This document shows, piece by piece, positions 8,295-16,388 of a stretch of DNA of 64,000 bases. The notes under the pieces were generated by a model, which was not told where the DNA came from, searched no databases, and saw nothing but the letters and a program-made list of their open reading frames with translations. The translations under genes and the position numbers were made by a program. The DNA comes from Blastococcus sp. PRF04-17. GTDB lineage: Bacteria > Actinomycetota > Actinomycetes > Mycobacteriales > Geodermatophilaceae. Location of the stretch: positions 124,001 through 188,000 of the forward strand of contig NZ_CP095412.1 of assembly GCF_023016265.1 (NCBI RefSeq), in the 5' to 3' direction. Positions within the stretch are counted from its first letter, which is position 1, and every line of letters begins with the position of its first letter.

Positions 8295-10264
8295 GACGGG
8301 TTCCTCGGCCGGACGGCGCGGACGACGGTGCCGCCCCCGGGTCGGGGCAGCAGGTCCAGCGAGCCGCCCAGCTCCTCGGCCCGTTCGCGCATGGTCTCGG
8401 CGCCCGAGCCCACGCCGGCATCGTCGGGAAGGCCGCGCCCGTCGTCGGCGACCCGGACCACCAGGTGCCCGTTCTCGCCGCGGACCGAGACGTCGCAGGA
8501 GCCTGCGCCCGAGTGGCGCAGCACGTTGGTCAGCGCCTCCTGCACGATCCGGTAGGCGGCCAGCTCGACCGCCGCGGCGGGGGAGTCGGCGCCGTCGGTG
8601 ACCAGCGAGACGGCGGGGCCGCCGGCCGGCGTCCGGTCGACCAGCCGGCGCAGTGCCTCGGGCAGACCGAGCTCGTCCAGCGGGACGGGCCGCAGGCCCT
8701 CCACGAGCCGCCGCACGTCGGCGATCGCCGCCTGGACGTCGGCCCGCATCTCGCGCAGCAGCGGTTCGTCCCCGAGCAGGTTGCGCGCCGTGTCCAGCTT
8801 CAGCGTCAGCCCCGCGAGCGCCGGGCCGAGCCCGTCGTGCAGGTCGCGCCGCAGCCGCCGGCGTTCCTCCTCGCGGGCCACGACCAGCCGTTCCCGCGAG
8901 TGCTGCAGATCGGCGTGCAGCCGGGCGGCCTGGACCGCCGGCGCCAGCGCGGCGGCCAGCTCGGCAAGCACGTCCTCGTCGCGACGGCGCCGTCGCCCGC
9001 CCCCGACCACCAGCTCGCCGACCGGCGTGCCGGCGTGCACCAGTGGCAGCCGGCGGGGGGCATCGCCCGGCGGCCCGCCCGCGGACGCCAGCGGCTGCCC
9101 CTCTGCCGTGGTGACCGAGAGGTGGTCCAGGTGCAGCGACTGCACGGTCGCCGCCAGCACGTCGGGCAGCGCGCGCTCCGGCCTGGTCGCCTGCTCCAGC
9201 CGGGTGTGCAGCGACCGCACCAGCGCCTGCGGGTCGTCCCAGGCGCCGAAGGTGAGCCGGTTGACCGCACCCTGGATCACCTCGCGCAGCGGCTGGAACG
9301 CCACGGCGACCACGGCCGTCGCGGCCCACGGCAGCCAGCCGGCCCCGCGTTCGTCCAGCATCGCGCCGACGCCGGCCACCACCAGTACGTACACCGCCAC
9401 CACCGCCGCGGTGAGCACGGTCCACAGCAGCGCCCGGTTGACGAGCACGTCGAGCTCGTAGAGGCGGTGCTGCAGGACGGCGACCCCGACGGCGATCGGC
9501 AGAGCGGCCACCGCCAGTGAGAACACCGGCGCCGCGGGCACCCCCGAGAACAGGAGGACCACCCCGGCCACCGCCACCACCAGGCCGAGCGCGAACCAGC
9601 CGACCTGCTGCCGGACCAGCGCGTCGCCGTGCCGCCAGCGACGGGCCACCGCGACCAGGCCGGCGACCAGGCAGGCCGCGCCGAGGGCGGCCACGACCAG
9701 CGCGGTGGCCTCCCACACGGCGGTGAGCGACCTCGGCAGGCCGATCGGGTTGTCGATCGCGGCCAGCCGGTCGTCGACCAGCGTCGGCTGGGCGAGCATC
9801 ATCGCCGCGAACAGGCCGAGGTCGGCGGCGGCCAGGCGCAGCCACCACCGCCAGACACCGGACGCGCCGTCGGGGAACAGCAGGGGCAGGAGGACGGCCA
9901 GCAGCATCCAACCCAGCCCGCGGACCGTGAACGCGACGGCCAGCAGCCCCGCCGCGAGCGCGTCGGTCCCGGTGGCGAGCCGGTCCACCAGCAGCTCGAC
10001 GGGCAGCGAGGCGAGTCCCCAGGCCGCGCCGCCGACGAGGAGTGCCCGGCCGACGGGCTGACCCGGGCGACCGCTCAGGACCAGGGCGCCGACGCCGCAG
10101 CAGGCCGGGACCACGACGGCCTCGACGATCCGGGCCTGCTCCTGCCCCAGACCGGCGCGCCAGGCGACGACGGCGGCGGCGAGAGCCGACACCGCCGTCG
10201 CGAGCACCGTCGCCCAGAGGGCAGCCGACCGCGCGGTGCGCCGTCGGTCAGCCGGGGTGGGCAT
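8291..10264 (-). CDS. NarL-type sensor histidine kinase with multi-helix membrane domain
   Basis: 657 residues. The N-terminal ~330 residues contain about ten hydrophobic helices (e.g. ALWATVLATAVSALAAAVVAW), as in the 7TM/MASE-like sensors of actinobacteria. A GAF-like stretch follows, then the HisKA_3 dimerisation helix with EEERRRLRRDLHDGLGP (phospho-His near residue 476), the N-box-like region ALTNVLRHSGA and the G-box DDGRGLPDDAG of the HATPase domain. Signal unknown; sensing is likely within the membrane because no large extracellular domain is present. Upstream gene of the coupled response regulator pair. Confidence 0.9.
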   Translation of the reverse strand: MPTPADRRRTARSAALWATVLATAVSALAAAVVAWRAGLGQEQARIVEAVVVPACCGVGALVLSGRPGQPVGRALLVGGAAWGLASLPVELLVDRLATGTDALAAGLLAVAFTVRGLGWMLLAVLLPLLFPDGASGVWRWWLRLAAADLGLFAAMMLAQPTLVDDRLAAIDNPIGLPRSLTAVWEATALVVAALGAACLVAGLVAVARRWRHGDALVRQQVGWFALGLVVAVAGVVLLFSGVPAAPVFSLAVAALPIAVGVAVLQHRLYELDVLVNRALLWTVLTAAVVAVYVLVVAGVGAMLDERGAGWLPWAATAVVAVAFQPLREVIQGAVNRLTFGAWDDPQALVRSLHTRLEQATRPERALPDVLAATVQSLHLDHLSVTTAEGQPLASAGGPPGDAPRRLPLVHAGTPVGELVVGGGRRRRRDEDVLAELAAALAPAVQAARLHADLQHSRERLVVAREEERRRLRRDLHDGLGPALAGLTLKLDTARNLLGDEPLLREMRADVQAAIADVRRLVEGLRPVPLDELGLPEALRRLVDRTPAGGPAVSLVTDGADSPAAAVELAAYRIVQEALTNVLRHSGAGSCDVSVRGENGHLVVRVADDGRGLPDDAGVGSGAETMRERAEELGGSLDLLPRPGGGTVVRAVRPRNPS

Positions 10265-10306
10265 GGCCGCATCGTCGCCCAGGACGGGGCCGAACGGGAC
10301 GGTCTG

Positions 10307-11007
10307 TCACGCGCCCGTGCGCTCGGGGTGCCGGAGCAGGCTGATCGACACCGCCAGCACCCACACCAGACCGAGAAGACCGAGCACGTCGGTGGGGCCG
10401 TCGGCGGCGAAGGGAAGGCTGGCGACCAGGGCCACTCCCAGGGCGATCCCCGAGGGTCCGGCCCACCGGGGCAGCGTGCGCGTCGCCCGTGCGGCCGCCC
10501 CGGTCGCCGCGAGGAACAGGGCGAACGGGACCAGGGCGATGAAGTAGCTGAGGGACCGCAGGTCGTTCAGCGCGGTCAGCACCGCCGGGTCCGTCGTGCC
10601 GTGGGAGGCGAGCCAGAGCGCCGCGGCGCCGGCCGACATCCCCGGCGCGAGGCAGACGGCGACGTAGACCGTCGCCGCCATCCGGGCGGTGGGCGCCAGC
10701 AGCCCGTCGGCCAGGGCCGAGCCCCGCACGCGCGAGGTCAGCAGCGCGGCGAAGGCCAGGAAGAGCACCAGCCCCAGCACCTCGATGATGCCGCCGGTCA
10801 GCGTCCTGGCCAGGCCGGCGCCGGTGTAGAAGGCCACGACCTCGCTCTCGGGGAGGTGATCGTGGCGTGCGTGGGCGCCGCGATGGCGAAACCGGCGGCG
10901 ACGAGCACGATGCTCGCGACGCCGATGCCGGCGCCGATGCGGGTGGTGCGGGCGTCGGTCGCCCCGCGGTCGGTCGGTCGCTCCGTGGTGGTGACGGTGG
11001 TGGTCAT
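10307..11007 (-). pseudogene. Membrane protein, 6-7 helices, broken by a single-base frameshift
   Basis: From ATG 11007 one frame reads MTTTVTTTERPTDRG and a first membrane helix (IGVASIVLVAAGFAIAAPTHA). A second frame then continues from ESEVVAFYTGAGLARTLTGG through five or so helices to the stop at 10307. Adding one C to the CCCC run on the coding strand (complement of GGGG at 10850-10853) joins the frames as ITSPESEVVAFYTG, a natural protein of about 233 residues. So the gene lacks one base, by sequencing error or genuine mutation. Family not named; it resembles small actinobacterial integral membrane proteins. Confidence 0.7.
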
Positions 11008-11093
11008 GCCTCCACGGTGGGGCGGACCGGCGTCGGGCACATGAGTCGACGTCCCGGCCGGGCCGGGATCCTCTCCCGACCCCTGCGGGAGGA

Positions 11094-11375
11094 TCAGCGG
11101 ACCTGCACGCCTCGCCAGAACGCGACCCGCCCGGTGATCTCCTTCGCGGCGTCCTTGGGTGTGGGGTAGTACCAGGCGGCGTCCCGGTTCACCTGGCCGT
11201 CGACCTCGAGGGAGTAGTAGGAGGCCGTGCCCTTCCACGGGCAGACGGTGTGGGTGTCCGATGGACGCAGGACGTCGTCGCGCACGGCCTCGCGCGGGAA
11301 GTACGCGTTGCCCTCGACGGTGACGATGTCGTCGGACTCGGCGATGACGGTGCCGTTCCAGGTCGCAGTGGTCAT
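11094..11375 (-). CDS. DUF427 domain protein
   Basis: 93 residues, cytoplasmic. It matches the DUF427 pattern throughout: WNGTVIAESDD, GNAYFPREAVR, the hallmark CPWKGTASYYSL, and PTPKDAAKEITGRVAFWRGV. Function of the family is unknown. Start at ATG 11375, with no good Shine-Dalgarno sequence upstream but a tandem palindrome at 11404-11421 that could be a regulator site. Confidence 0.85.
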   Translation of the reverse strand: MTTATWNGTVIAESDDIVTVEGNAYFPREAVRDDVLRPSDTHTVCPWKGTASYYSLEVDGQVNRDAAWYYPTPKDAAKEITGRVAFWRGVQVR

Positions 11376-11403
11376 GCCGGAGGCGAACGCGCGGTGGCGT
11401 TCG

Positions 11404-11421
11404 ACTAGTCCCGACTAGTCC
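11404..11421. promoter_or_regulatory. Tandem palindromic octamers upstream of the DUF427 gene
   Basis: GACTAGTC is a perfect palindrome and occurs at 11404-11411 and again at 11414-11421, so the copies lie 10 bp apart, one helical turn. They are 29-46 bp upstream of the DUF427 start on the minus strand. Regulator unknown. Confidence 0.5.
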
Positions 11422-11491
11422 CCGTCCGGCAGCGACGCCGCGGGTTCCGGGTGGGGGAGCCACCCCCCTCGGCTCGACGAGGGGGATGATC

Positions 11492-11523
11492 GACAGGTCG
11501 ACACATCGACTGGTCGACCTGTC
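11492..11523. promoter_or_regulatory. GTCGAC-type inverted repeat in front of the small membrane gene
   Basis: GACAGGTCGAC (11492-11502) and its exact complement GTCGACCTGTC (11513-11523) are separated by 10 bases. A related element occurs at 29373-29400. It ends 13 bp before the ATG at 11537, where a bound repressor would block transcription. Confidence 0.6.
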
Positions 11524-11536
11524 ACCGGGAGGACGC

Positions 11537-11773
11537 ATGACGCAGGCCCCCGAACCGCCGGACGGCGGACGCCGCTCGAACGATCCCGACGAGGTCACCC
11601 GCCGCGGTGCGAGCGGACGGCGGCTGGTCGCACTCGTCGCCGTCGGCGTCCTGGTCGTCGTCCTCGTCGTGTGGCTGGTCCTCTACCTCACCGCCAGCGA
11701 GACCTCCGACGAATCGATGGGACCGGGCCACCCGGCGGTGCCGGCGTCAGCGGTGCAGTCAGTGGTGCAGTAG
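11537..11773 (+). CDS. Small single-pass membrane protein
   Basis: 78 residues: a charged N-terminal cytoplasmic part (PEPPDGGRRSNDPDEVTRR), one transmembrane helix (LVALVAVGVLVVVLVVWLVLYL) and a short outside tail. The ATG at 11537 follows a GGGAGGA site. No known family. The 3' end overlaps the convergent thioesterase gene by 15 bases. The palindrome at 11492-11523 is probably its operator. Confidence 0.6.
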   Translation: MTQAPEPPDGGRRSNDPDEVTRRGASGRRLVALVAVGVLVVVLVVWLVLYLTASETSDESMGPGHPAVPASAVQSVVQ

Positions 11774-12138
11774 CGCGAACGTCGCGACCGCGTGCACCAG
11801 GCCGCGGTCCTCCTGCTCGACGTCGGCCTCGCAGACCGTGAGGTGCTCGCCCTTGGTGCGCAGGCGCGCCGTCACCACGAGTTCCCCGGGCCTGCCCGGC
11901 CGCAGGTAGGTGACGGTCAGCTGGCTGGTGGCCGGCACGTCACCGTCGCCGGCCACGGTACGGACCGCCGTCCCCATGGCCGTGTCCACCAGCGTCGCCA
12001 GGACGCCGCCGTGCACGGTGCCGGCCGGGTTGAGGTGCTCCTCCCGCGCCTCGAACCGGATGCTGGCCGAGCCGTCGTCGGCTCGCTCGACGTGGACACC
12101 CAGCCGCTCCGCGAACCCCCGGCCGCCGCATTCCCCAT
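11759..12138 (-). pseudogene. PaaI-type hotdog thioesterase, frameshifted near its start
   Basis: The main frame is a hotdog-fold thioesterase: AREEHLNPAGTVHGGVLATLVDTAMGTAV carries the usual HGG motif, followed by SQLTVTYLRPGRPGELVV and HLTVCEADVEQEDRGLVHAVATFALL. This frame extends upstream to FAERLGVHVERADDG but has no start codon. ATG 12138 lies in another frame and would join it as MGNAAAGGFAERL if the five-G run (12116-12120 on the plus strand as CCCCC) had six. One base is therefore missing. Intact length would be about 126 residues. It would hydrolyse acyl-CoA thioesters. An internal GTG at VHGG would give a shortened protein. Confidence 0.75.
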
Positions 12139-12265
12139 GTCCGGCCCCTACCCGGCTGTGCCGGTATGACGCACGGCGGTCCGGTGGGGCGGACGAAACC
12201 GTTCGTTACCGCACCGTGACTGAACGTGTGCCCTCCGGCGGGTCCCCGTCGGTGAAGCTTCCCCG

Positions 12266-12337
12266 CGATCCGCACCACGACCCGCACCGCGACCCGCACC
12301 ACGACCCGCACCGCGACCCGCACCGCGACCCGCACCG
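12266..12337. repeat. Six tandem copies of a 12-bp unit
   Basis: CGACCCGCACC followed by A or G is repeated six times in register (first copy has one T). One plus-strand frame through it, from a GTG near 12227, reads a His-Asp-Pro-His/Arg-Asp-Pro-His repeat. It lies just upstream of the gene at 12364, in its leader. Confidence 0.85.
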
Positions 12338-12363
12338 CCAGCCGACCGCACGGGAGACCCGCC

Positions 12364-12780
12364 ATGACCACGTCCGAGATCCAGCCGCCCGCCCAGCAGC
12401 CTGTCCAGGGTGGCTACCCCGCGCCGGCCGAGCCCGAGCAGAAGAGCGGCGCCAAGAAGTGGGCGTCGATCGCCGGCACCGTCGTGGTCGTCGGCGGGGT
12501 CGCCGCGTACAACTTCACGGGTGGCTTCGGACTCGGCAACCCCGAGGTCGGCGACTGCGTGAAGATGACCAGCGAGACCGAGTTCGAGACCGTCGACTGC
12601 GGTGCCGGCGACGCCGAGTACAAGGTCGTCGGCATCGACGAGCAGGAGATGACCTACCCGGAGTTCGAGGCCGCCCCGATCGAGGACATCTGCGTCGACT
12701 TCGCGACGACCGAGGTGGCCCTCTGGATCGGCGACATCGTCACCGAGCCGGGCACGATCTACTGCGGCGCGGCCCTCTGA
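12364..12780 (+). CDS. LppU/SCO3897-like membrane-anchored protein
   Basis: 138 residues. A Pro/Gln-rich cytoplasmic N-terminus (PPAQQPVQGGYPAPAEPEQ) leads to one transmembrane helix (WASIAGTVVVVGGVAAYNF) and an external domain with VGDCVKM, ETVDCGAGDAEYKVVG, EDICVDF and TIYCGAAL. The four cysteines could form two disulfides. The VGDC...VDCG..A.YKVVG pattern is that of LppU-like actinobacterial exported proteins. GGGAGA precedes the ATG. Function unknown. Confidence 0.7.
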   Translation: MTTSEIQPPAQQPVQGGYPAPAEPEQKSGAKKWASIAGTVVVVGGVAAYNFTGGFGLGNPEVGDCVKMTSETEFETVDCGAGDAEYKVVGIDEQEMTYPEFEAAPIEDICVDFATTEVALWIGDIVTEPGTIYCGAAL

Positions 12781-12810
12781 TCCACCGCACGTCCTGATCC
12801 ACCGCACGTC
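12777..12810. repeat. 17-bp tandem duplication across the stop codon
   Basis: CTGATCCACCGCACGTC at 12777-12793 is repeated exactly at 12794-12810. The first copy includes the TGA stop of the LppU-like gene, so a second TGA follows 17 bp later. It looks like a recent slippage event. Confidence 0.8.
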
Positions 12811-12812
12811 CC

Positions 12813-12844
12813 GAGTGCCCCGCCGGTCCGCCGGCGGGGCACTC
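12813..12844. terminator. Bidirectional hairpin terminator
   Basis: GAGTGCCCCGCCGG (12813-12826) and its exact complement (12831-12844) around a 4-base loop. It lies between the converging genes ending at 12780 and 12851. Confidence 0.85.
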
Positions 12845-12850
12845 GTCGTC

Positions 12851-13363
12851 TCAGGACGTCGTGCCGACGCCCTCGAGTGCCGAGCGGTCCCCGGCTCTCG
12901 AGCGCGAGATCACGCTCAGCGAGCCGTCGGACTCCAGCACGACCGCCGCCACGTCGGACAGGTCGCCGCTGCCGGTGGAACGCACCGCCTGGCGGATCTC
13001 GTCGAGAGTCACCCGCTGACGCAGGAGCGCCTGCGGGAGGGGACGGCCGTCCTCCAGCAGCAGCGTCGGACGGGCGGTGACCGTCGCGCGGCCACGTGTC
13101 GTGCGGGCCGTCGTCCAGGCCACCGCGAACTGCAGTGCCGCCAGCAGGGCCAGCGCCGCGGCACCCTCGGCCCAGGCCACGTCGCTGCTCAGCAGGATGG
13201 TGGCAAGCGTCGAGCCGAAGGCCACGCTCACCACCCAGTCGAAGGCGTTGAGCTTGGCCAAGGTGCGTTTTCCGGAGAACCGCAGCACCACCACCACGGT
13301 GACGTAGGCAGCCGCTCCGACGGCGAGCACGCGTGCGATGTCGGACCAGGAGTCGAACCACAT
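12851..13363 (-). CDS. DUF421 (YetF-family) membrane protein
   Basis: About 170 residues. Starts MWFDSWSDIARVLAVG, the usual beginning of the family, with three hydrophobic segments in the first ~85 residues, the signature VVLRFSGKRTLAKLNAFDWVVSVAFGSTLAT, and a soluble C-terminal part containing the DUF421 strand-rich end (PLPQALLRQRVTLDEIRQAVR, VAAVVLESDGSLSVI). In-frame alternatives at 13375 (ATG) and 13396 (GTG) would add 4 or 11 residues; none has a clear Shine-Dalgarno site. Function in the membrane is unknown. Divergent from the K+ channel gene, 56 bp away. Confidence 0.8.
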   Translation of the reverse strand: MWFDSWSDIARVLAVGAAAYVTVVVVLRFSGKRTLAKLNAFDWVVSVAFGSTLATILLSSDVAWAEGAAALALLAALQFAVAWTTARTTRGRATVTARPTLLLEDGRPLPQALLRQRVTLDEIRQAVRSTGSGDLSDVAAVVLESDGSLSVISRSRAGDRSALEGVGTTS

Positions 13364-13419
13364 GGTCCCGCCCATACCCGCGCCGCCCGAAGGCACCGTC
13401 GTTGGGCAGACTGCGGAGA

Positions 13420-14310
13420 ATGCTCTGGATCGACTGGCTGCTCACCGGGGTCGGCGCCGTGGTCGTGCTCGTGGCCCTCCGCGACATCTTCCACACGATC
13501 TGGCACCCGAGCGGCCGCGGCGACCTCAGCCACCTGGTGATGCGCGGCCTCTGGCGGCTCGGCCGGCGCCGCCGCGACCAGGGGGCCGCAGGGGTGCTCA
13601 CGGGACCGCTCGCCCTGGCCCTGGTGATCGGGATGTGGCTGGTGCTCATCATCGGGGGCGGTGCCCTGGTGTACCTGCCGCACCTCCCGGAGGGCTTCCT
13701 CTTCCAGAGCGGCGTGGACGTGAGCGAGCGCAGCGCCGTGCTCGACGCGGTCTACCTCTCCACCGTCACGCTCGCGACCCTCGGCTTCGGCGACATCGTG
13801 CCGCAGGCCGGCTGGCTCCGGATCGTCGTCCCCATGCAGGGGCTCATCGGGTTCGCCCTGCTCACCGCATCGGTCACCTGGGTGCTGCAGGTGTATCCCG
13901 CACTCAGTCGGCGGCGGGTGCTCGCGGTGCGACTCGCCCTGCTGCGCACCGTGCCGCCCGGAGAGCTCCTCGGCGACCCGCAGTCCACGTTGGCCGCCCC
14001 GCTGCTGGACGGCCTGGCGGGTGGGCTGGTCCAGGCCCGCGTCGACGTCACGCAGTACAGCGAGACCTACTACTTCCGGGACGGTGTCGAGGAGGCGGCG
14101 CTGCCGGCCATGCTCTCGGTCGCATCCGACCTGTGCGCTGCGGGCCGCACCGCACCACGGACGGACGTCCGCGTCGCCGCCGACCTGCTGGGCACCGCGA
14201 TCGCCGACTTCGCGCGGGTCCTCGACGAGCAGTTCCTGCGGGTCGGCGGCTCGACCGGCGACGTGCTGGCCGCGTACGCGGCGGCGCACCACTACGGGCG
14301 TCAGGCCTGA
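13420..14310 (+). CDS. Two-helix potassium channel family protein
   Basis: 296 residues. An N-terminal helix (LTGVGAVVVLVALRDIFHTI), a long hydrophobic helix (LALALVIGMWLVLIIGGGALVYL) and a third (MQGLIGFALLTASVTWVLQVY) surround the pore loop STVTLATLGFGDIVPQ. LGFGD replaces the classical VGYGD selectivity filter, as in many bacterial Ion_trans_2 channels. The C-terminal ~130 residues are soluble, with no RCK Rossmann motif. The ATG at 13420 is only one base from GCGGAG, an unusually tight spacing. The stop overlaps the convergent antiporter gene by 10 bases. Confidence 0.8.
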   Translation: MLWIDWLLTGVGAVVVLVALRDIFHTIWHPSGRGDLSHLVMRGLWRLGRRRRDQGAAGVLTGPLALALVIGMWLVLIIGGGALVYLPHLPEGFLFQSGVDVSERSAVLDAVYLSTVTLATLGFGDIVPQAGWLRIVVPMQGLIGFALLTASVTWVLQVYPALSRRRVLAVRLALLRTVPPGELLGDPQSTLAAPLLDGLAGGLVQARVDVTQYSETYYFRDGVEEAALPAMLSVASDLCAAGRTAPRTDVRVAADLLGTAIADFARVLDEQFLRVGGSTGDVLAAYAAAHHYGRQA

Positions 14311-15527
14311 GTGGGGGATTCCTTCGGCTCGGTCGCCCTGCGGTAGAGGGCCCGCCCGGGCGCGGCGGTGATCCCGTGCACGACGGTGCTCGCCGCGACC
14401 ACCAGCGTGCCCGCCGCGATCACCGTCGGCTCGGCGCCCAGCCGCTCGGCCTCCATGGACAGGTAGAAGATCGCCGAGACCCCGATGGGCCCGAACCAGC
14501 CCAGGTGCAGGGCGTCGGGCAGGCCCAGCCCGAGCGGGCGCCGCAGCAGCAGGACCACGGGCAGCCGCCGGAGCACCAGGACACCGACCGCCAGGGCGAC
14601 GCCCGCCGTCCCGAGCTCGGCCCACGCCGACCAGGGCAGCGCGGCGCCGAGCGCGATGAAGAGGGGGACGACGAGGAACCGGTTCACGGCCTCGTCGATC
14701 GGCGCGTCCGTCGTCCGCTCCGCGCCGGTGGCCACGACGTTGAACGCCAGGCCGCAGACGAAGACGGCGAGCACGCCGTCGACCTTCATGATCCCCGACA
14801 GCCCGAGCACGGCGAAGGCCAGGACGACGGTGAACAGCGCCAGGGGACCGGGATCGGTGGCCCCGTGCTCCTCGCCGGACCGGAGCGCCCGGCCGCCCAG
14901 CCAGCCCAACAGCGCCCCCACGGCCACGGCTCCGGCCACCTGCCACAGCGACTCCAGGACGGCCGCACCACCGGTGAGCGGACCGGCCAGGGCGACGGCG
15001 AGGAGCACGATCGGCAACGCCAGGCCGTCGTTGGCCCCGGACTCCAGCGACAGGATCTGCCGGTCGCGGGCGGGCAGGTCCTCCTCGGCCGGTGTTCCGG
15101 TGACCACGTTCGAGGCGAGCACGGGGTCGGTCGGGCAGAGCGCCGCACCGAGCAGCGCGGCCGACCCCAGGCCGAGCCCCAGCAGCGCCGCAGACAGGCC
15201 CGCCGTCACCAGCGCCATGACCGGCATCGCGACCGCGAGCAGGATCAGCACCGGACGCAGCCGGGACCGGGCCGCGCCGAAGGGGTAGCGCAGCGCGACG
15301 CTCATGACCGAGATCGCCAGCAGCAGGCGGGTCGCGGTGTGCGCCCAGGTGTGGTCCTCGGTCAGCGGCGCCAGGGGCAGCAGGCCCAGGACGGCCGGGC
15401 CCAGGAGAACGCCGACGGCGAGGCCGACGAGGGGCTCCGACAGGGGCAGCCGCCGGAGCCGGGTGGAGAGGGCCGCGATCCCGATGCCCAGGACGCCCCC
15501 GGCGAGCAGGAGGAGGTCGATCGTCAC
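14301..15527 (-). CDS. CPA1-family sodium(potassium)/proton antiporter
   Basis: 408 residues, about 12 membrane helices. The family's ion-binding motifs are present: CPTDPVLASNVV and LESGANDGLALP, which carries the essential Asp on the unwound helix. Late in the protein, LHLGWFGPIGVSAIFYLSM matches the GPRG-type segment. No cytoplasmic regulatory domain. The GTG start at 15527 overlaps the preceding ion-channel-like gene by GTGA, so the two are translationally coupled. Likely expels Na+ or K+ in exchange for H+. Confidence 0.85.
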   Translation of the reverse strand: MTIDLLLLAGGVLGIGIAALSTRLRRLPLSEPLVGLAVGVLLGPAVLGLLPLAPLTEDHTWAHTATRLLLAISVMSVALRYPFGAARSRLRPVLILLAVAMPVMALVTAGLSAALLGLGLGSAALLGAALCPTDPVLASNVVTGTPAEEDLPARDRQILSLESGANDGLALPIVLLAVALAGPLTGGAAVLESLWQVAGAVAVGALLGWLGGRALRSGEEHGATDPGPLALFTVVLAFAVLGLSGIMKVDGVLAVFVCGLAFNVVATGAERTTDAPIDEAVNRFLVVPLFIALGAALPWSAWAELGTAGVALAVGVLVLRRLPVVLLLRRPLGLGLPDALHLGWFGPIGVSAIFYLSMEAERLGAEPTVIAAGTLVVAASTVVHGITAAPGRALYRRATEPKESPTQA

Positions 15528-16234
15528 CGGGTGCCACTGCCCGCGACGGCGTCGTCCGATGCGCCGGGAAACGCAGGTCCCCCGAGACCGATGGCCCGCT
15601 CGCGGCCCAGGAAGTACGCGCCGAGGGCCCCCGCCACGGTGGCGAAGACGGCGACCGAGTAGACCGCGAGGACGACGTCCAGGACGCGGGCCAGACCTCC
15701 GTCGGCCGTGAGCGGCTCACCGCTGACCGTGGCCAGCGCGGCGTCGTAGAGGGCGGGACCGTAGGCGTCATAGGCGCCGACGACGTAGAGCAGCTGACTC
15801 GCGGCCAGGATGACCACTCCCGTGACGGCGGTGAGCCAGCCGAGCCGCCCGGAGAGCAGCCGCCCGGCCGATCGCGAACCGCGCACGGCGGCCGACACCA
15901 CTCCGCCGACCCGTGCGGCACGCAGCAGGGTCAGTGCGCGGGCGAACCGCAGGAAGGGCAGGGCGAGGAAGATCAGCTGCCACCAGTTCCGCGACCAGAA
16001 CCGCCGTCGGTCCCGGGCGCTCACGGCGCGGTAGGCGAACTCGGCCACGAAGACGACCCAGGCCAGCCATCCCAGGACGCTGAGGGTGGTCACCAGCCAG
16101 GCGTCCCGGGCCAGCGACTGCCCGAGGACGACGAGGACGAAGACCAACCCCAGGATGCCCATCGGCTTGTCGAGGCGCCTGGCCAGCCCCTCGGTCTCGG
16201 GGTCGTCCGCGGGGTGCTTCTCCGACGGTTGCAT
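15524..16234 (-). CDS. Voltage-gated-channel-like membrane protein without a standard filter
   Basis: 236 residues. Helices 1-4 resemble a voltage-sensor module, including an arginine-spaced helix (FLRFARALTLLRAARVGGVV), followed by two helices (LTAVTGVVILAASQLLYVVG and VVLAVYSVAVFATVAGALGAYFLG) around a pore-loop-like segment. Where a K+ channel would have TVGYGD this protein has DAALATVSGEPLTADGG. So it keeps the VIC layout but not the potassium filter. It is translationally coupled to the antiporter downstream, suggesting a shared role in ion balance. No strong ribosome site before ATG 16234. Confidence 0.7.
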   Translation of the reverse strand: MQPSEKHPADDPETEGLARRLDKPMGILGLVFVLVVLGQSLARDAWLVTTLSVLGWLAWVVFVAEFAYRAVSARDRRRFWSRNWWQLIFLALPFLRFARALTLLRAARVGGVVSAAVRGSRSAGRLLSGRLGWLTAVTGVVILAASQLLYVVGAYDAYGPALYDAALATVSGEPLTADGGLARVLDVVLAVYSVAVFATVAGALGAYFLGRERAIGLGGPAFPGASDDAVAGSGTR

Positions 16235-16294
16235 GCCGAGCGCTTACCCGAGGCCGCCGCCCGATCGACCGCCCGGAAAATTGTTGTGTCGTCG

Positions 16295-16321
16295 TGTCGA
16301 TCCGGGCGAGGGTCGTTCGAC
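16295..16321 (+). promoter_or_regulatory. Putative ECF42-type promoter
   Basis: TGTCGA at 16295-16300, a 17-base spacer, then CGAC at 16318-16321, 68 bp before the DGPF gene. From memory, ECF42 sigma factors recognise a TGTCGA -35 and a CGAC/T-like -10, so this would be an autoregulated promoter. Confidence 0.6.
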
Positions 16322-16388
16322 GTCTCGGTAGAACGGGGTCCACGCCGGTCGGCAGGACCGGCCCCCGTCCCGACCGGAGGAGACCGCA

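Noticed and set aside
10840-10860. Programmed ribosomal frameshift in the membrane-protein gene
   Set aside because: No slippery heptamer or downstream structure, and four other genes show the same one-base loss, so an error or mutation is simpler.
12266-12337. CRISPR-like array from regularly spaced repeats
   Set aside because: The 12-bp units are contiguous with no spacers, so it is a tandem repeat.
13228-15921. 897-codon minus-strand frame over the channel and antiporter genes
   Set aside because: Low-complexity shadow of two clear membrane-protein genes; no start context or domain.
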